Of a stretch of 5,434 nt of DNA, positions 1 to 5,434 are shown in pieces. The notes under the pieces were generated by a model. It worked only from the letters and a program-made list of their open reading frames with translations. It was not told the DNA's origin and ran no database searches. Location of the stretch: contig DAOUBD010000023.1 of NCBI GenBank assembly GCA_034432935.1, forward strand, positions 1 to 5,434. The letters run 5' to 3'. The stretch's first letter is position 1. Each line of letters starts with the position of its first letter. The DNA comes from DAOUAG01 sp034432935. Its GTDB lineage: Bacteria; Chloroflexota; Dehalococcoidia; SM23-28-2; RBG-16-64-32. Made by a program: the position numbers and the translations under genes.

Positions 1-65
1 TCGAAGGGCGAGCGGAGGCCCATGCTTCGGGAGCCTCGGCATGAGCGGAACCGAAGCACGCCATC
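1..65 (-). other. Possible start of a further minus-strand gene downstream of aspS
   Basis: An ATG at 65-63, 14 nt past the aspS stop, opens a frame that stays open for 21 codons to the left edge, with an AGGGAGGAG purine run almost touching it (spacing shorter than usual). Alternative minus-strand ATGs are at 42 and 23; the one at 23 gives G/C in every third position of its 7 codons but has no clear Shine-Dalgarno. There is too little sequence to identify a product or be sure that any gene starts here. Confidence 0.2.
23..58. repeat. 8-bp inverted repeat downstream of aspS
   Basis: TGCTTCGG (23-30) and CCGAAGCA (51-58) are perfect inverted copies around a 20-nt loop, 22 bp past the aspS stop. 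No T-tract follows on the minus strand, so it is not a clear intrinsic terminator. It could be a structured mRNA end, or chance in GC-rich DNA. Confidence 0.3.
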
Positions 66-79
66 TCCTCCCTGCCGGC

Positions 80-1888
80 TCAGAGATCGGGCGCGCCTTC
101 CACCTCGGTCAAGGCTATGTGCAGCTCCCTGAGCTGTTCCGGGCTGACAGGGCTGGGCGCGCCCGTCATGGGCTCCACCGCGCTCTTGGTCTTGGGGAAA
201 GCGATGACCTCGCGGATATCGTCGACGCCCACCAGGAGGGCCACCGTCCGGTCCAGCCCCATGGCAATACCGCCATGGGGCGGCGCTCCATACTCGAAGG
301 CTTCCAGCATGTGACCGAACCGGCGCCTCGCCTCTTCTGAAGAAAGGCCCAGGACGGAGAACATCTTCTCCTGGAGCTCGCGGCGGTGAATACGGATGCT
401 GCCGCCACCTAGCTCCCAGCCGTTGCACGTCAGGTCGTAGGCGCGAGCCCTGACCCTAGCTGGGTTCGTGTCCATCAACGGGATGTCTTCCTCGACCGGC
501 GATGTGAAGGGGTGGTGCATGGCATAATAACGCCCGTCCTCTTCGTGCCATTCCAGGAGGGGGAACCCAGTAATGAAGGCGAAGTGCCGGACCCTGTCGT
601 CGATGAGGCCCAGCCGGCGGGCCAACTCCCGGCGCAAGGCGTCCAGGGCCTTGGCGGCTGCCTCCGGGCGGTCCGCCACCATCAGCAGCATGTCCCCCCG
701 CTGGGCTCCCGCAACATGCGCCATCTCCCGCGCTTGTTCAGCCGTGAAGTATTTGGCTACGGGCGACCGCAAATCCTCTTGCGAGAGGCCGTCCACGCTG
801 CCTTCGCCCAGGAAGGCCAGGGAGACCAGGCCCTTCGCGCCGCATTGTTGGACGAAGGTCGTCAGCTCGTCCGTCTGCTTCCGGCTGAAGGCGGCGCCGC
901 CGGGGACGCAGAGGCCGCGCACGACGCCCCCTGAGGCGATGGTCTGCCGGAACACCTGGAACTCGCTCTCCCGCAGCGCATCACTGAAATCCCTGAGTTC
1001 CAGCCCGAAGCGCAGGTCTGGCTTGTCACTGCCGAAGCGGGCCATCGCCTCATCGTAGGTCAGCCGCGCGAACGGCTTCACGATCCTCAAGTCTGGGCGC
1101 AGGGACTCGAACAGCCCGGTGTAGAGCTCTTCCATGAGAGACAGGATGTCCTCCTCCTCCACGAAGCTGATCTCCACGTCCAACTGAGTGAACTCGGGTT
1201 GCCGGTCGGCCCTGAGGTCCTCGTCCCTAAAGCAGCGGGCGATCTGGAAGTAGCGCTCGAAGCCAGCTACCATGAGGATCTGCTTCAACTGCTGGGGCGA
1301 CTGGGGAAGGGCGTAGAAGCGGCCTGGGTTGACTCGGCTGGGCACCAGATAGTCCCGCGCCCCTTCGGGCGTTGGGGCCGTAAGGATGGGCGTCTCGATC
1401 TCCAAAAATCCCTTGGCGGTCATGAAGTCCCGTATGTACTTGGTGGCTGCCGCGCGCATGACGATGTTGCGGTGCATCGTCTCACGCCGCAGGTCCAGGT
1501 ACCGATACCTGAGCCGCAGCAGCTCTTCGACCTCCGTCTCTTCGGCGATGTAGAAGGGCGGGGTCTTGGCCGGGTTCAGGATCTCGGCTCCCGTGACCCG
1601 TACTTCGATCTCGCCTGTGGGCAGGTTGGCGTTCTCGGTCCCTGGAGGCCGCCTGCCGACGGTGCCCTTCACCCGGAGCACGAACTCGCCGCGGGCAGCA
1701 TCGCCCACAGCGTAGGCTTCGGCAGACAGTTTGGGGTTGAAGACTACCTGCACCAGGCCGCTGTGGTCGCGCAGGTCGATAAAGATGAGCCCGCCGTGGT
1801 CGCGCCGCCGGTGCACCCAGCCAGCTAGGGAAACCTCCTGGCCCTCGTGCAGGGGGCGCAGTTCGCCGCAGTTGTGACTCTTGAGCAT
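80..1888 (-). CDS. aspS: Aspartyl-tRNA synthetase, bacterial type (possibly non-discriminating)
   Basis: This cytoplasmic class II synthetase activates aspartate with ATP and charges tRNA-Asp, and possibly tRNA-Asn. The 602-residue protein has full bacterial length. An N-terminal OB-fold anticodon-binding domain (about 1-105) includes WVHRRRDHGG at 24-33. Class II motif 1 (GFLEIETPIL) is at 160-169, motif 2 (FRDEDLRADRQPEFTQLDVE) at 220-239, and motif 3 (GIAMGLDR) at 540-547. The GAD insertion typical of bacterial AspRS lies at roughly 290-425. No key motif is missing. His31 matches the residue reported in non-discriminating Pseudomonas-type AspRS, whereas E. coli has Leu; I infer that Asp-tRNA-Asn may be made for GatCAB amidation. 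The start is fixed by the family N-terminus (MLKSHNCGELR). No Shine-Dalgarno precedes it, but a promoter puts +1 on the ATG. It lies 48 bp downstream of selB on the same strand and stops with TGA. Confidence 0.97.
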   Translation of the reverse strand: MLKSHNCGELRPLHEGQEVSLAGWVHRRRDHGGLIFIDLRDHSGLVQVVFNPKLSAEAYAVGDAARGEFVLRVKGTVGRRPPGTENANLPTGEIEVRVTGAEILNPAKTPPFYIAEETEVEELLRLRYRYLDLRRETMHRNIVMRAAATKYIRDFMTAKGFLEIETPILTAPTPEGARDYLVPSRVNPGRFYALPQSPQQLKQILMVAGFERYFQIARCFRDEDLRADRQPEFTQLDVEISFVEEEDILSLMEELYTGLFESLRPDLRIVKPFARLTYDEAMARFGSDKPDLRFGLELRDFSDALRESEFQVFRQTIASGGVVRGLCVPGGAAFSRKQTDELTTFVQQCGAKGLVSLAFLGEGSVDGLSQEDLRSPVAKYFTAEQAREMAHVAGAQRGDMLLMVADRPEAAAKALDALRRELARRLGLIDDRVRHFAFITGFPLLEWHEEDGRYYAMHHPFTSPVEEDIPLMDTNPARVRARAYDLTCNGWELGGGSIRIHRRELQEKMFSVLGLSSEEARRRFGHMLEAFEYGAPPHGGIAMGLDRTVALLVGVDDIREVIAFPKTKSAVEPMTGAPSPVSPEQLRELHIALTEVEGAPDL

Positions 1889-1923
1889 AGTGAGAGTGTA
1901 GGGGGCCGGGGCCCGAGGGTCAA
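1889..1923 (-). promoter_or_regulatory. Sigma-70-type promoter for aspS, predicted leaderless start
   Basis: On the minus strand, TTGACC (1923-1918) is followed after exactly 17 bp by TACACT (1900-1895). Six further bases (CTCACT) lead to the aspS ATG at 1888. Both hexamers are close to consensus and the spacer is optimal. The expected start, 7 nt past the -10, is the A of the ATG, so the mRNA would have no 5' leader, which agrees with the absence of any Shine-Dalgarno. The -35 lies about 13 bp beyond the selB stop, so aspS can be transcribed independently of selB. The promoter is read by eye; leaderless use is inferred. Confidence 0.7.
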
Positions 1924-1936
1924 AGGATGCTGCGGA

Positions 1937-3814
1937 TCACGCCCCTGAGCCGCCCCGTAGCACCCGTTCGTCCCCCACCCTGCGGGTCACGCGCCTCTCG
2001 TCCAGGTGCTCCAGCAGCGCCTGGGCGTACTTTCGGCTGGTGCCGAACATGTCCCGCACCTGGGCCAGGGTTACCGAGCCATGGGCCCGCAGGTAATCCG
2101 TAATGCGAGCCACCATCTCCTGATAGGCCCCAGCGTCGAACACCACCCCGTCTTGCACCCGCACGATCCGGCCCTTGCCCTCGAGATAGGCCAGAAGGTC
2201 ATCATCGGGCGTGAGCCCCGGCGAGGGCGCGAAGGGGTTGGCCCTGAGGGCCGCCAGGTAGGCCTCCGCTTTCGCCTGCTGGTCCGGATTCAGCCGCGGC
2301 TCATAGCCTGGCAGGGCCGCCAGGACGCCCACCTCTTTCAGATCGCCCCTCTGCCGCCACAGAGCTAAGAGGCTATCGAAGACGCGGGGCGCAAGGCCTA
2401 GCCGGCTTCGCAGCTCCTCCCGGGGCATCCCCGGCCGCAACGGCGCCGCCCGATGGTATCCCGCCAGGATGTCCTCGAGCCGCGCGGTGAGCCTGGCGAG
2501 GCCCGCAGATGTGCAGAGCAACGAACCTTCCTCCAAATCCCCGCCCCCGAGCACTACGACCCGCCCTGCCTCTACGAGGCCTCGGACGGCCTCCCTGGCC
2601 TCCGCCGGGCCGATGCCGCTTTCTTGCACGATGGCCGGCAGTGGGGCCGGCCCCAAACGTTCCAGGGTCAGCGCCGCCACGTCCTGGAGAGAGCCGGCCT
2701 CGAGCGCAGCCAAAGCCTCGAGGGTGGGGATGTGGTGTCTGCGGTGGCGTTTAGCTTGCGTATCGACGACAGTCCCGCCGCCCAGCGTATCGTTGGGGTC
2801 GCGGATGATAAACCGGTCGCCCCGGAGGACCGCCACGGGGGTGGCCAGGCGGATTTGGGCCCAGGCGCTGCGCCCCGGAGCCAAGGCGTCGCAGTCCAGC
2901 ATGACCAGCCTGCCGGGAGCCTCGGCAGCGCCGGTATGGAACGTCACCTCCAGGCCATGACGAATGGACCGGCCCAGGTAGCTGACGGCCCGCAGACGCA
3001 CGTCCACGACTGTGGTAGGCCGCAACGACCCCGGCGGCGCCACCACCATCCCGCGGCGCAGGCTGCCTGGGGCAACCCCCGCCAGATTCACGGCCGTGCG
3101 GCGCCCGGGCTCAGCAACCTCTACCTTGCGGCCGTGGATCTGGAGGCCACGGACCCGCGCCCTCATCTCCCCCGGGACTATTGTTACCTCATCCCCCACC
3201 TTCAACCGGCCGTCGCACAGGGTGCCCGTGACCACCGTTCCAAAACCCGCCACGGTGAAGGCCCGGTCGATGGGGAGCCTCGGCCTCCCGATATCGCGCT
3301 TGGGGGCCGCCCCTGCCAACTGCGCCTCGATGGCCGAAACCAGATCCCTAAGCCCATCGCCAGTGACGGCGGAACAGGGAACTATGGGCGCCCCTTCCAA
3401 CGTTGTGCCCGAAAGGGCTTCTGCCGCGTCGCCCACGGCCAGACCCAGCAGATCCCTCTCCACCAGGTCGGCCTTGGTGACGGCCACCACCCCGTGGGAG
3501 ACGCCCAGGAGGTCGAGGATAGCCAGGTGCTCCCTGGTCTGGGGCATCACCCCTTCATCGGCCGCCACCACCAGCAAGGCGAGATCGATGCCGCCGGCCC
3601 CGGCCAGCATATTCTTGATGAACCGCTCGTGCCCCGGGACATCGACGATGCTAACCTCGATCCCGTTGGGGAGCTTCAGCCAGGCAAAACCCAGGTCGAT
3701 GGTGAGGCCGCGCTCCTTCTCCTCCCGCAGGCGGTCTGGGTCGATGCCCGTCAGGGCGCGCACCAGCGCCGACTTCCCGTGGTCGATGTGTCCAGCGGTG
3801 CCGATGACGTACAT
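1937..3814 (-). CDS. selB: Selenocysteine-specific translation elongation factor SelB
   Basis: This GTPase delivers Sec-tRNA-Sec to the ribosome at UGA codons marked by a SECIS hairpin. The 625-residue protein is within the bacterial SelB range. The N-terminal G domain has the P-loop GHIDHGKS (8-15), switch Thr38 in RGLTIDLGF (36-44 region), DVPGHE (58-63), TKAD (113-116, the SelB form of NKxD) and SAV (148-150). EF-Tu-like barrels cover about 175-355, including the conserved RGDRFIIRDPNDTLGGG segment (331-347). Winged-helix repeats that bind SECIS RNA cover about 365-625; the last has the typical TSRKYAQALLEHLD (592-605) and a basic TRRVGDERVLR tail. The start at 3814 is chosen because SelB normally begins just before IGTAGHIDHGKS and GGAGGT (3830-3825) precedes it. 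An in-frame ATG at 3877 would add 21 unconserved residues and overlap the divergent gene. It stops with TGA; aspS follows. Confidence 0.96.
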   Translation of the reverse strand: MYVIGTAGHIDHGKSALVRALTGIDPDRLREEKERGLTIDLGFAWLKLPNGIEVSIVDVPGHERFIKNMLAGAGGIDLALLVVAADEGVMPQTREHLAILDLLGVSHGVVAVTKADLVERDLLGLAVGDAAEALSGTTLEGAPIVPCSAVTGDGLRDLVSAIEAQLAGAAPKRDIGRPRLPIDRAFTVAGFGTVVTGTLCDGRLKVGDEVTIVPGEMRARVRGLQIHGRKVEVAEPGRRTAVNLAGVAPGSLRRGMVVAPPGSLRPTTVVDVRLRAVSYLGRSIRHGLEVTFHTGAAEAPGRLVMLDCDALAPGRSAWAQIRLATPVAVLRGDRFIIRDPNDTLGGGTVVDTQAKRHRRHHIPTLEALAALEAGSLQDVAALTLERLGPAPLPAIVQESGIGPAEAREAVRGLVEAGRVVVLGGGDLEEGSLLCTSAGLARLTARLEDILAGYHRAAPLRPGMPREELRSRLGLAPRVFDSLLALWRQRGDLKEVGVLAALPGYEPRLNPDQQAKAEAYLAALRANPFAPSPGLTPDDDLLAYLEGKGRIVRVQDGVVFDAGAYQEMVARITDYLRAHGSVTLAQVRDMFGTSRKYAQALLEHLDERRVTRRVGDERVLRGGSGA

Positions 3815-3830
3815 GGGCGGGGCCACCTCC
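3815..3830 (-). promoter_or_regulatory. Shine-Dalgarno that decides the selB start
   Basis: GGAGGT at 3830-3825 on the minus strand lies 10 nt upstream of the ATG at 3814. The spacing is slightly long, but the match to the anti-SD is strong and no comparable site precedes the ATG at 3877. A TAGAAT hexamer (3837-3832) abuts this site but cannot be the selB -10, because transcription would then start inside the Shine-Dalgarno. Confidence 0.7.
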
Positions 3831-3856
3831 GATTCTAGCACCGGCCTCAGACCCTC

Positions 3857-3875
3857 TGGTACGATACGACCCGCC
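3857..3875 (+). promoter_or_regulatory. Candidate extended -10 for the deacetylase gene, near-leaderless
   Basis: TGG-TACGAT (3857-3865) resembles an extended -10 and ends 10 nt before the ATG at 3876. A start near 3872 would leave only about 4 nt of leader, consistent with the lack of any Shine-Dalgarno in this 61-bp gap. No convincing -35 is present at 16-18 bp upstream. This is weaker than the aspS case. Confidence 0.35.
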
Positions 3876-3890
3876 ATGACGGCTGGCTAC
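3862..3890 (-). promoter_or_regulatory. Weak candidate promoter for selB
   Basis: On the minus strand TAGCCA (3890-3885) is followed after 17 bp by TATCGT (3867-3862); each hexamer matches consensus at four of six positions. It would start transcription near 3855 and leave a leader of about 40 nt containing the GGAGGT site. It overlaps the first codons of the divergent deacetylase gene, and its -10 overlaps the proposed plus-strand -10. The evidence is spacing and partial consensus only. Confidence 0.3.
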
Positions 3891-4919
3891 GTTTATGACC
3901 CCCTGTACCTGGAGCACTCTGCGCCCGGCCACCCCGAGTCCCCGGACCGTCTGCGGGCGATCGTCTCCCACCTGGAGGAGGGCGGCCTCTTGGCCAAGAT
4001 GGCGCGCATCGAGGCGCGGGATGCAACGGAGCAAGACCTCCTGCTGGTGCACAGCCGCGCCCACCTTGAGCACGTGCGCTCCACCTGCGCCAACGCCACG
4101 GCCAACCGGTGGTTCGATCCCGACACCTACGCCGGGCCCCGCTCCTACGAGGCGGCGCTGAGGGCCGCTGGCGGCGTCCTGGCGGCGGTCGACCAGGTTC
4201 TGGACGGGACGGTCGCCTCCGCCTTCTGCCTGGTAAGGCCTCCGGGACATCACGCCACCCCCAGTCGGGCCATGGGGTTCTGCCTCTTCAACAACGTAGC
4301 CATCGCTGCTGCCCACGCCATGGAACGCCGAGGTCTCCAACGGGTGGCCATCGTCGACTTCGACGTGCATCACGGCAACGGCACCCAGGAGTCCTTCTAC
4401 GCCGACCCGAGAGTCATCTATTTCTCCACCCATCAGTACCCTCACTACCCCGGCACAGGCCACTGGTCCGAGACGGGAGAGGGCGAGGCACGCGGGACGA
4501 CCGTCAACGTGCCGCTCCCCGCCGGTTGCGGCGACCCCGAGTACCTGCGAGCGTACCGCGAGGTCTGCATCCCGGCCCTCCGCCGCTTCCAGCCCCAGCT
4601 CCTGTTGGTCTCAGCCGGCTTCGATGCTCACTTCGCCGACCCCTTGGCGGGCATGCTGGTGAGCGCCCGCGGGTACTACGAGATAGCCTCGCTCCTGCTC
4701 GATCTGGCGCGCGAATGTTGCCAGGGCCGCATCGTTTACGCCCTGGAGGGCGGCTACGACCTGACAGCGCTAGCTTGGTCCGTGCGCGCCTGCATCGACG
4801 CGCTCATGGGGCATGCCTTCGTTCCGGATCCCCACGGCGCGGGCCCAAGCGTGCCTGGGCCGGACATCACGAAGGTCCTGGCGGCTGTGAAGGCCGCGCA
4901 CTCGCTGACCGCAGACTGA
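3876..4919 (+). CDS. Histone deacetylase-family zinc amidohydrolase (AcuC / class II HDAC-like)
   Basis: The protein is a 347-residue single-domain HDAC-fold enzyme expected to remove acetyl groups from lysines of proteins, or from acetylpolyamine-type small molecules, in the cytoplasm. The N-terminus has the family form YDPLYLEHSAPGHPESPDRL (7-26). RPPGHHA (121-127) provides the paired histidines His125/His126, and GFCLFNN is at 134-140. DFDVHHGNG (161-169) supplies zinc ligands Asp163 and His165. SAGFDAH (246-252) supplies the third ligand, Asp250. EGGYD (291-295) supplies the catalytic Tyr294. All catalytic residues are present, so it should be active. HQYPHYPGTG (186-195) resembles class II and bacterial HDAH-type enzymes more than class I. 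Substrate cannot be told from sequence: AcuC-like control of acyl-CoA synthetase or polyamine deacetylation are alternatives. There is no signal peptide. It starts 61 bp from divergent selB. The upstream open frame antisense to selB is not counted as coding. It stops with TGA. Confidence 0.93.
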   Translation: MTAGYVYDPLYLEHSAPGHPESPDRLRAIVSHLEEGGLLAKMARIEARDATEQDLLLVHSRAHLEHVRSTCANATANRWFDPDTYAGPRSYEAALRAAGGVLAAVDQVLDGTVASAFCLVRPPGHHATPSRAMGFCLFNNVAIAAAHAMERRGLQRVAIVDFDVHHGNGTQESFYADPRVIYFSTHQYPHYPGTGHWSETGEGEARGTTVNVPLPAGCGDPEYLRAYREVCIPALRRFQPQLLLVSAGFDAHFADPLAGMLVSARGYYEIASLLLDLARECCQGRIVYALEGGYDLTALAWSVRACIDALMGHAFVPDPHGAGPSVPGPDITKVLAAVKAAHSLTAD

Positions 4920-4922
4920 AAA

Positions 4923-4939
4923 GCGGAAGATTTTTCCGC
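4923..4939 (+). repeat. Short hairpin just after the deacetylase stop
   Basis: GCGGAA (4923-4928) and TTCCGC (4934-4939) form a perfect 6-bp stem with a 5-nt loop, beginning 3 nt after the TGA. No T-tract follows, so it is at best a weak terminator or an mRNA 3'-end stabiliser. The same hexamer recurs at 4955-4960, so the pair may instead be protein-binding half-sites. Confidence 0.4.
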
Positions 4940-4949
4940 GCTGAACCCC

Positions 4950-4977
4950 TTGACTTCCGCGGGACGTTGACCATAAT
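4950..4977 (+). promoter_or_regulatory. Sigma-70-type promoter in the convergent intergenic gap
   Basis: TTGACT (4950-4955) and CATAAT (4972-4977) are separated by 16 bp, each differing from consensus at one position. The expected start is about 4983-4985. It points right, away from the deacetylase gene, toward a region with no plus-strand gene and a gene on the opposite strand, so its likely product is the small RNA annotated next. A second TTGACC (4967-4972) overlaps the -10 but has no partner -10 downstream. Confidence 0.6.
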
Positions 4978-4984
4978 GGCAGGC

Positions 4985-5092
4985 AGGCGAGAGCGAGGGG
5001 GTGCGTGCTCCCCAGAGGGCCCGCTGCGGCACGGGCCGTGGGGGTACACAGCCTGAGCTTAAAGGCCCGCCTGGGGGGTCAGGCGGGCTTCG
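4985..5092 (+). ncRNA. Putative structured small RNA of about 110 nt, unknown family
   Basis: The segment runs from the predicted start of the preceding promoter to the end of a strong GC hairpin. By hand it folds into a rod. CAGGC (4984-4988) pairs with GCCTG (5051-5055). GTG (5001-5003) pairs with CAC (5047-5049). TCCCC (5009-5013) pairs with GGGGG (5040-5044, one G-U). GGCCCG (5018-5023) pairs with CGGGCC (5032-5037) around an 8-nt loop. The terminator-like hairpin follows after a short single-stranded linker. I do not recognise the SRP 4.5S apical motif, 6S RNA, tmRNA, a tRNA or a known riboswitch core. A 26-codon ORF (4976-5056) starts inside the -10, so this promoter could not express it. 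The RNA is convergent with the HemW-like gene. Expression is inferred, not shown. Confidence 0.4.
5063..5090. terminator. Strong GC hairpin, probable bidirectional terminator
   Basis: GCCCGCCTG (5065-5073) and CAGGCGGGC (5080-5088) form a perfect 9-bp stem with a 6-nt loop, extended to 11 bp by a G-U and an A-U pair. On the minus strand it lies 10 nt past the HemW-like stop and is followed by CTTTAAG. On the plus strand it is preceded by TTAAA and followed by TTCGCC. Both T-tracts are short, so efficiency is uncertain, but its position between converging transcripts fits a shared terminator. Confidence 0.65.
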
Positions 5093-5100
5093 CCATGTTA

Positions 5101-5434
5101 TCAGCCAGGCAGTAGCCGGACGAAGACCTCGTTGGCCAAGAGCCGTCCCTTCCGGGTGAGGCGCAGACGACGGCCGTCCACCTCAACTAACCCCGCAGAC
5201 TCGACCTCTGCCAAACCCTCTCCGAAAACGTCCCGCAGTTCGACGCCGAACCGGCGGCGGAACTCCCCGGCGTCTAGGCCCTCGTTCAACCGCAGCGCTA
5301 GGATGGCGGTGTCCGCCATCGCCTGGGCGCGGGGCTGAACCTCCGTCCAACACACCTGTCGCATCGCTCCCAGGAGGCCTGCGGTACTCTGCGCTGGGGC
5401 CACGCCGCCACGCACCGTCTCGTCCACCCTGCGC
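5101..5434 (-). CDS. hemW: HemW/HemN-like radical SAM protein, C-terminal part (5' end outside window)
   Basis: Only the last 110 residues are present. The frame is open to the right edge, and the GTG at 5427 is internal rather than a start. The segment matches the HemN C-terminal domain: MADTAILALRLNEGLD, a following FRRRFG, then GLVEVDGRRLRLTRKGRLL and ANEVFVRLLPG at the end. Members with this C-terminus are usually HemW, a heme-binding radical SAM protein thought to act as a heme chaperone, often annotated as oxygen-independent coproporphyrinogen III oxidase. The radical SAM CxxxCxxC motif and the residues that separate HemW from true HemN lie outside the window, so the symbol is provisional. 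It ends with TGA and is followed by the GC hairpin at 5063-5090. Confidence 0.82.
   Translation of the reverse strand, partial: RRVDETVRGGVAPAQSTAGLLGAMRQVCWTEVQPRAQAMADTAILALRLNEGLDAGEFRRRFGVELRDVFGEGLAEVESAGLVEVDGRRLRLTRKGRLLANEVFVRLLPG

Noticed and set aside
3832..3837. TAGAAT with upstream TG as an extended -10 for selB
   Set aside because: Transcription would start about 7 nt downstream, inside GGAGGT, removing the ribosome binding site that supports the 3814 start.
2453..3838. Long plus-strand open frame antisense to selB (461 codons)
   Set aside because: It has no recognisable domain and lies entirely opposite selB codons. G/C-rich third positions routinely keep antisense frames open.
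3012..3875. A 288-codon in-frame extension upstream of the deacetylase, giving a 635-residue reading frame
   Set aside because: It runs antisense through the conserved selB GTPase domain, its translation is low-complexity and Arg/Ser/Pro-rich, and the HDAC family begins at the Met encoded at 3876. It is a shadow of a GC-rich gene.
4917..4967. Deacetylase TGA read as selenocysteine, with the hairpin at 4923-4939 as SECIS
   Set aside because: The loop lies only about 9 nt after the TGA, closer than bacterial SECIS elements allow, and lacks the expected apical features. Read-through would add only 16 unconserved codons beyond the normal family end.
4976..5056. 26-codon ORF in the intergenic gap
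   Set aside because: Its ATG overlaps the -10 of the only good promoter and it has no Shine-Dalgarno. The region is better explained by RNA pairing.
5066..5076. CCGCCTGGGGG resembling the conserved 3' part of a ZTP riboswitch
   Set aside because: These bases are the arm and loop of the perfect terminator hairpin, no other ZTP motif element is present upstream, and no plus-strand gene follows.

Overview
This GC-rich bacterial window has coding regions with mostly G or C at third codon positions. It carries three complete genes and the 3' end of a fourth. The proteins look bacterial: an AspRS with the bacterial GAD insertion, a bacterial SelB, a HemW/HemN-type protein and an HDAC-fold deacetylase. 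The GC-rich sequence, possible leaderless starts and gene types would fit a Chloroflexota-like or other deep-branching bacterium, but that placement is a weak inference. No phage, IS, CRISPR, rRNA or tRNA was seen.

Layout. Positions 1-79 lie downstream of aspS and hold an 8-bp inverted repeat and possibly the first codons of another minus-strand gene. Positions 80-1888 (minus) are aspS. Positions 1937-3814 (minus) are selB, the selenocysteine elongation factor. The 48-bp gap between them holds a well-formed sigma-70 promoter whose predicted start falls on the A of the aspS ATG, so aspS is probably also transcribed alone as a leaderless mRNA. Positions 3876-4919 (plus) are an HDAC-family zinc deacetylase, divergent from selB across only 61 bp. 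Positions 5101 to the right edge (minus) are the C-terminal part of a HemW/HemN-like radical SAM protein.

The 181-bp gap 4920-5100 lies between two convergent genes, yet it contains a good plus-strand promoter (TTGACT-16-CATAAT), about 70 nt that fold into a rod, and a strong GC hairpin with terminator character. No plus-strand gene follows, so the simplest reading is an independent small RNA of about 110 nt. It is the least explained item here. Three copies of TTCCGC/GCGGAA, spaced by about one and two helical turns, sit upstream of and against its -35.

Together, aspS and selB serve translation (tRNA charging and UGA recoding). SelB implies that the organism inserts selenocysteine, although selA, selC, selD and selenoprotein genes are outside the window. 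The deacetylase and the HemW-like gene have no obvious pathway link to them.
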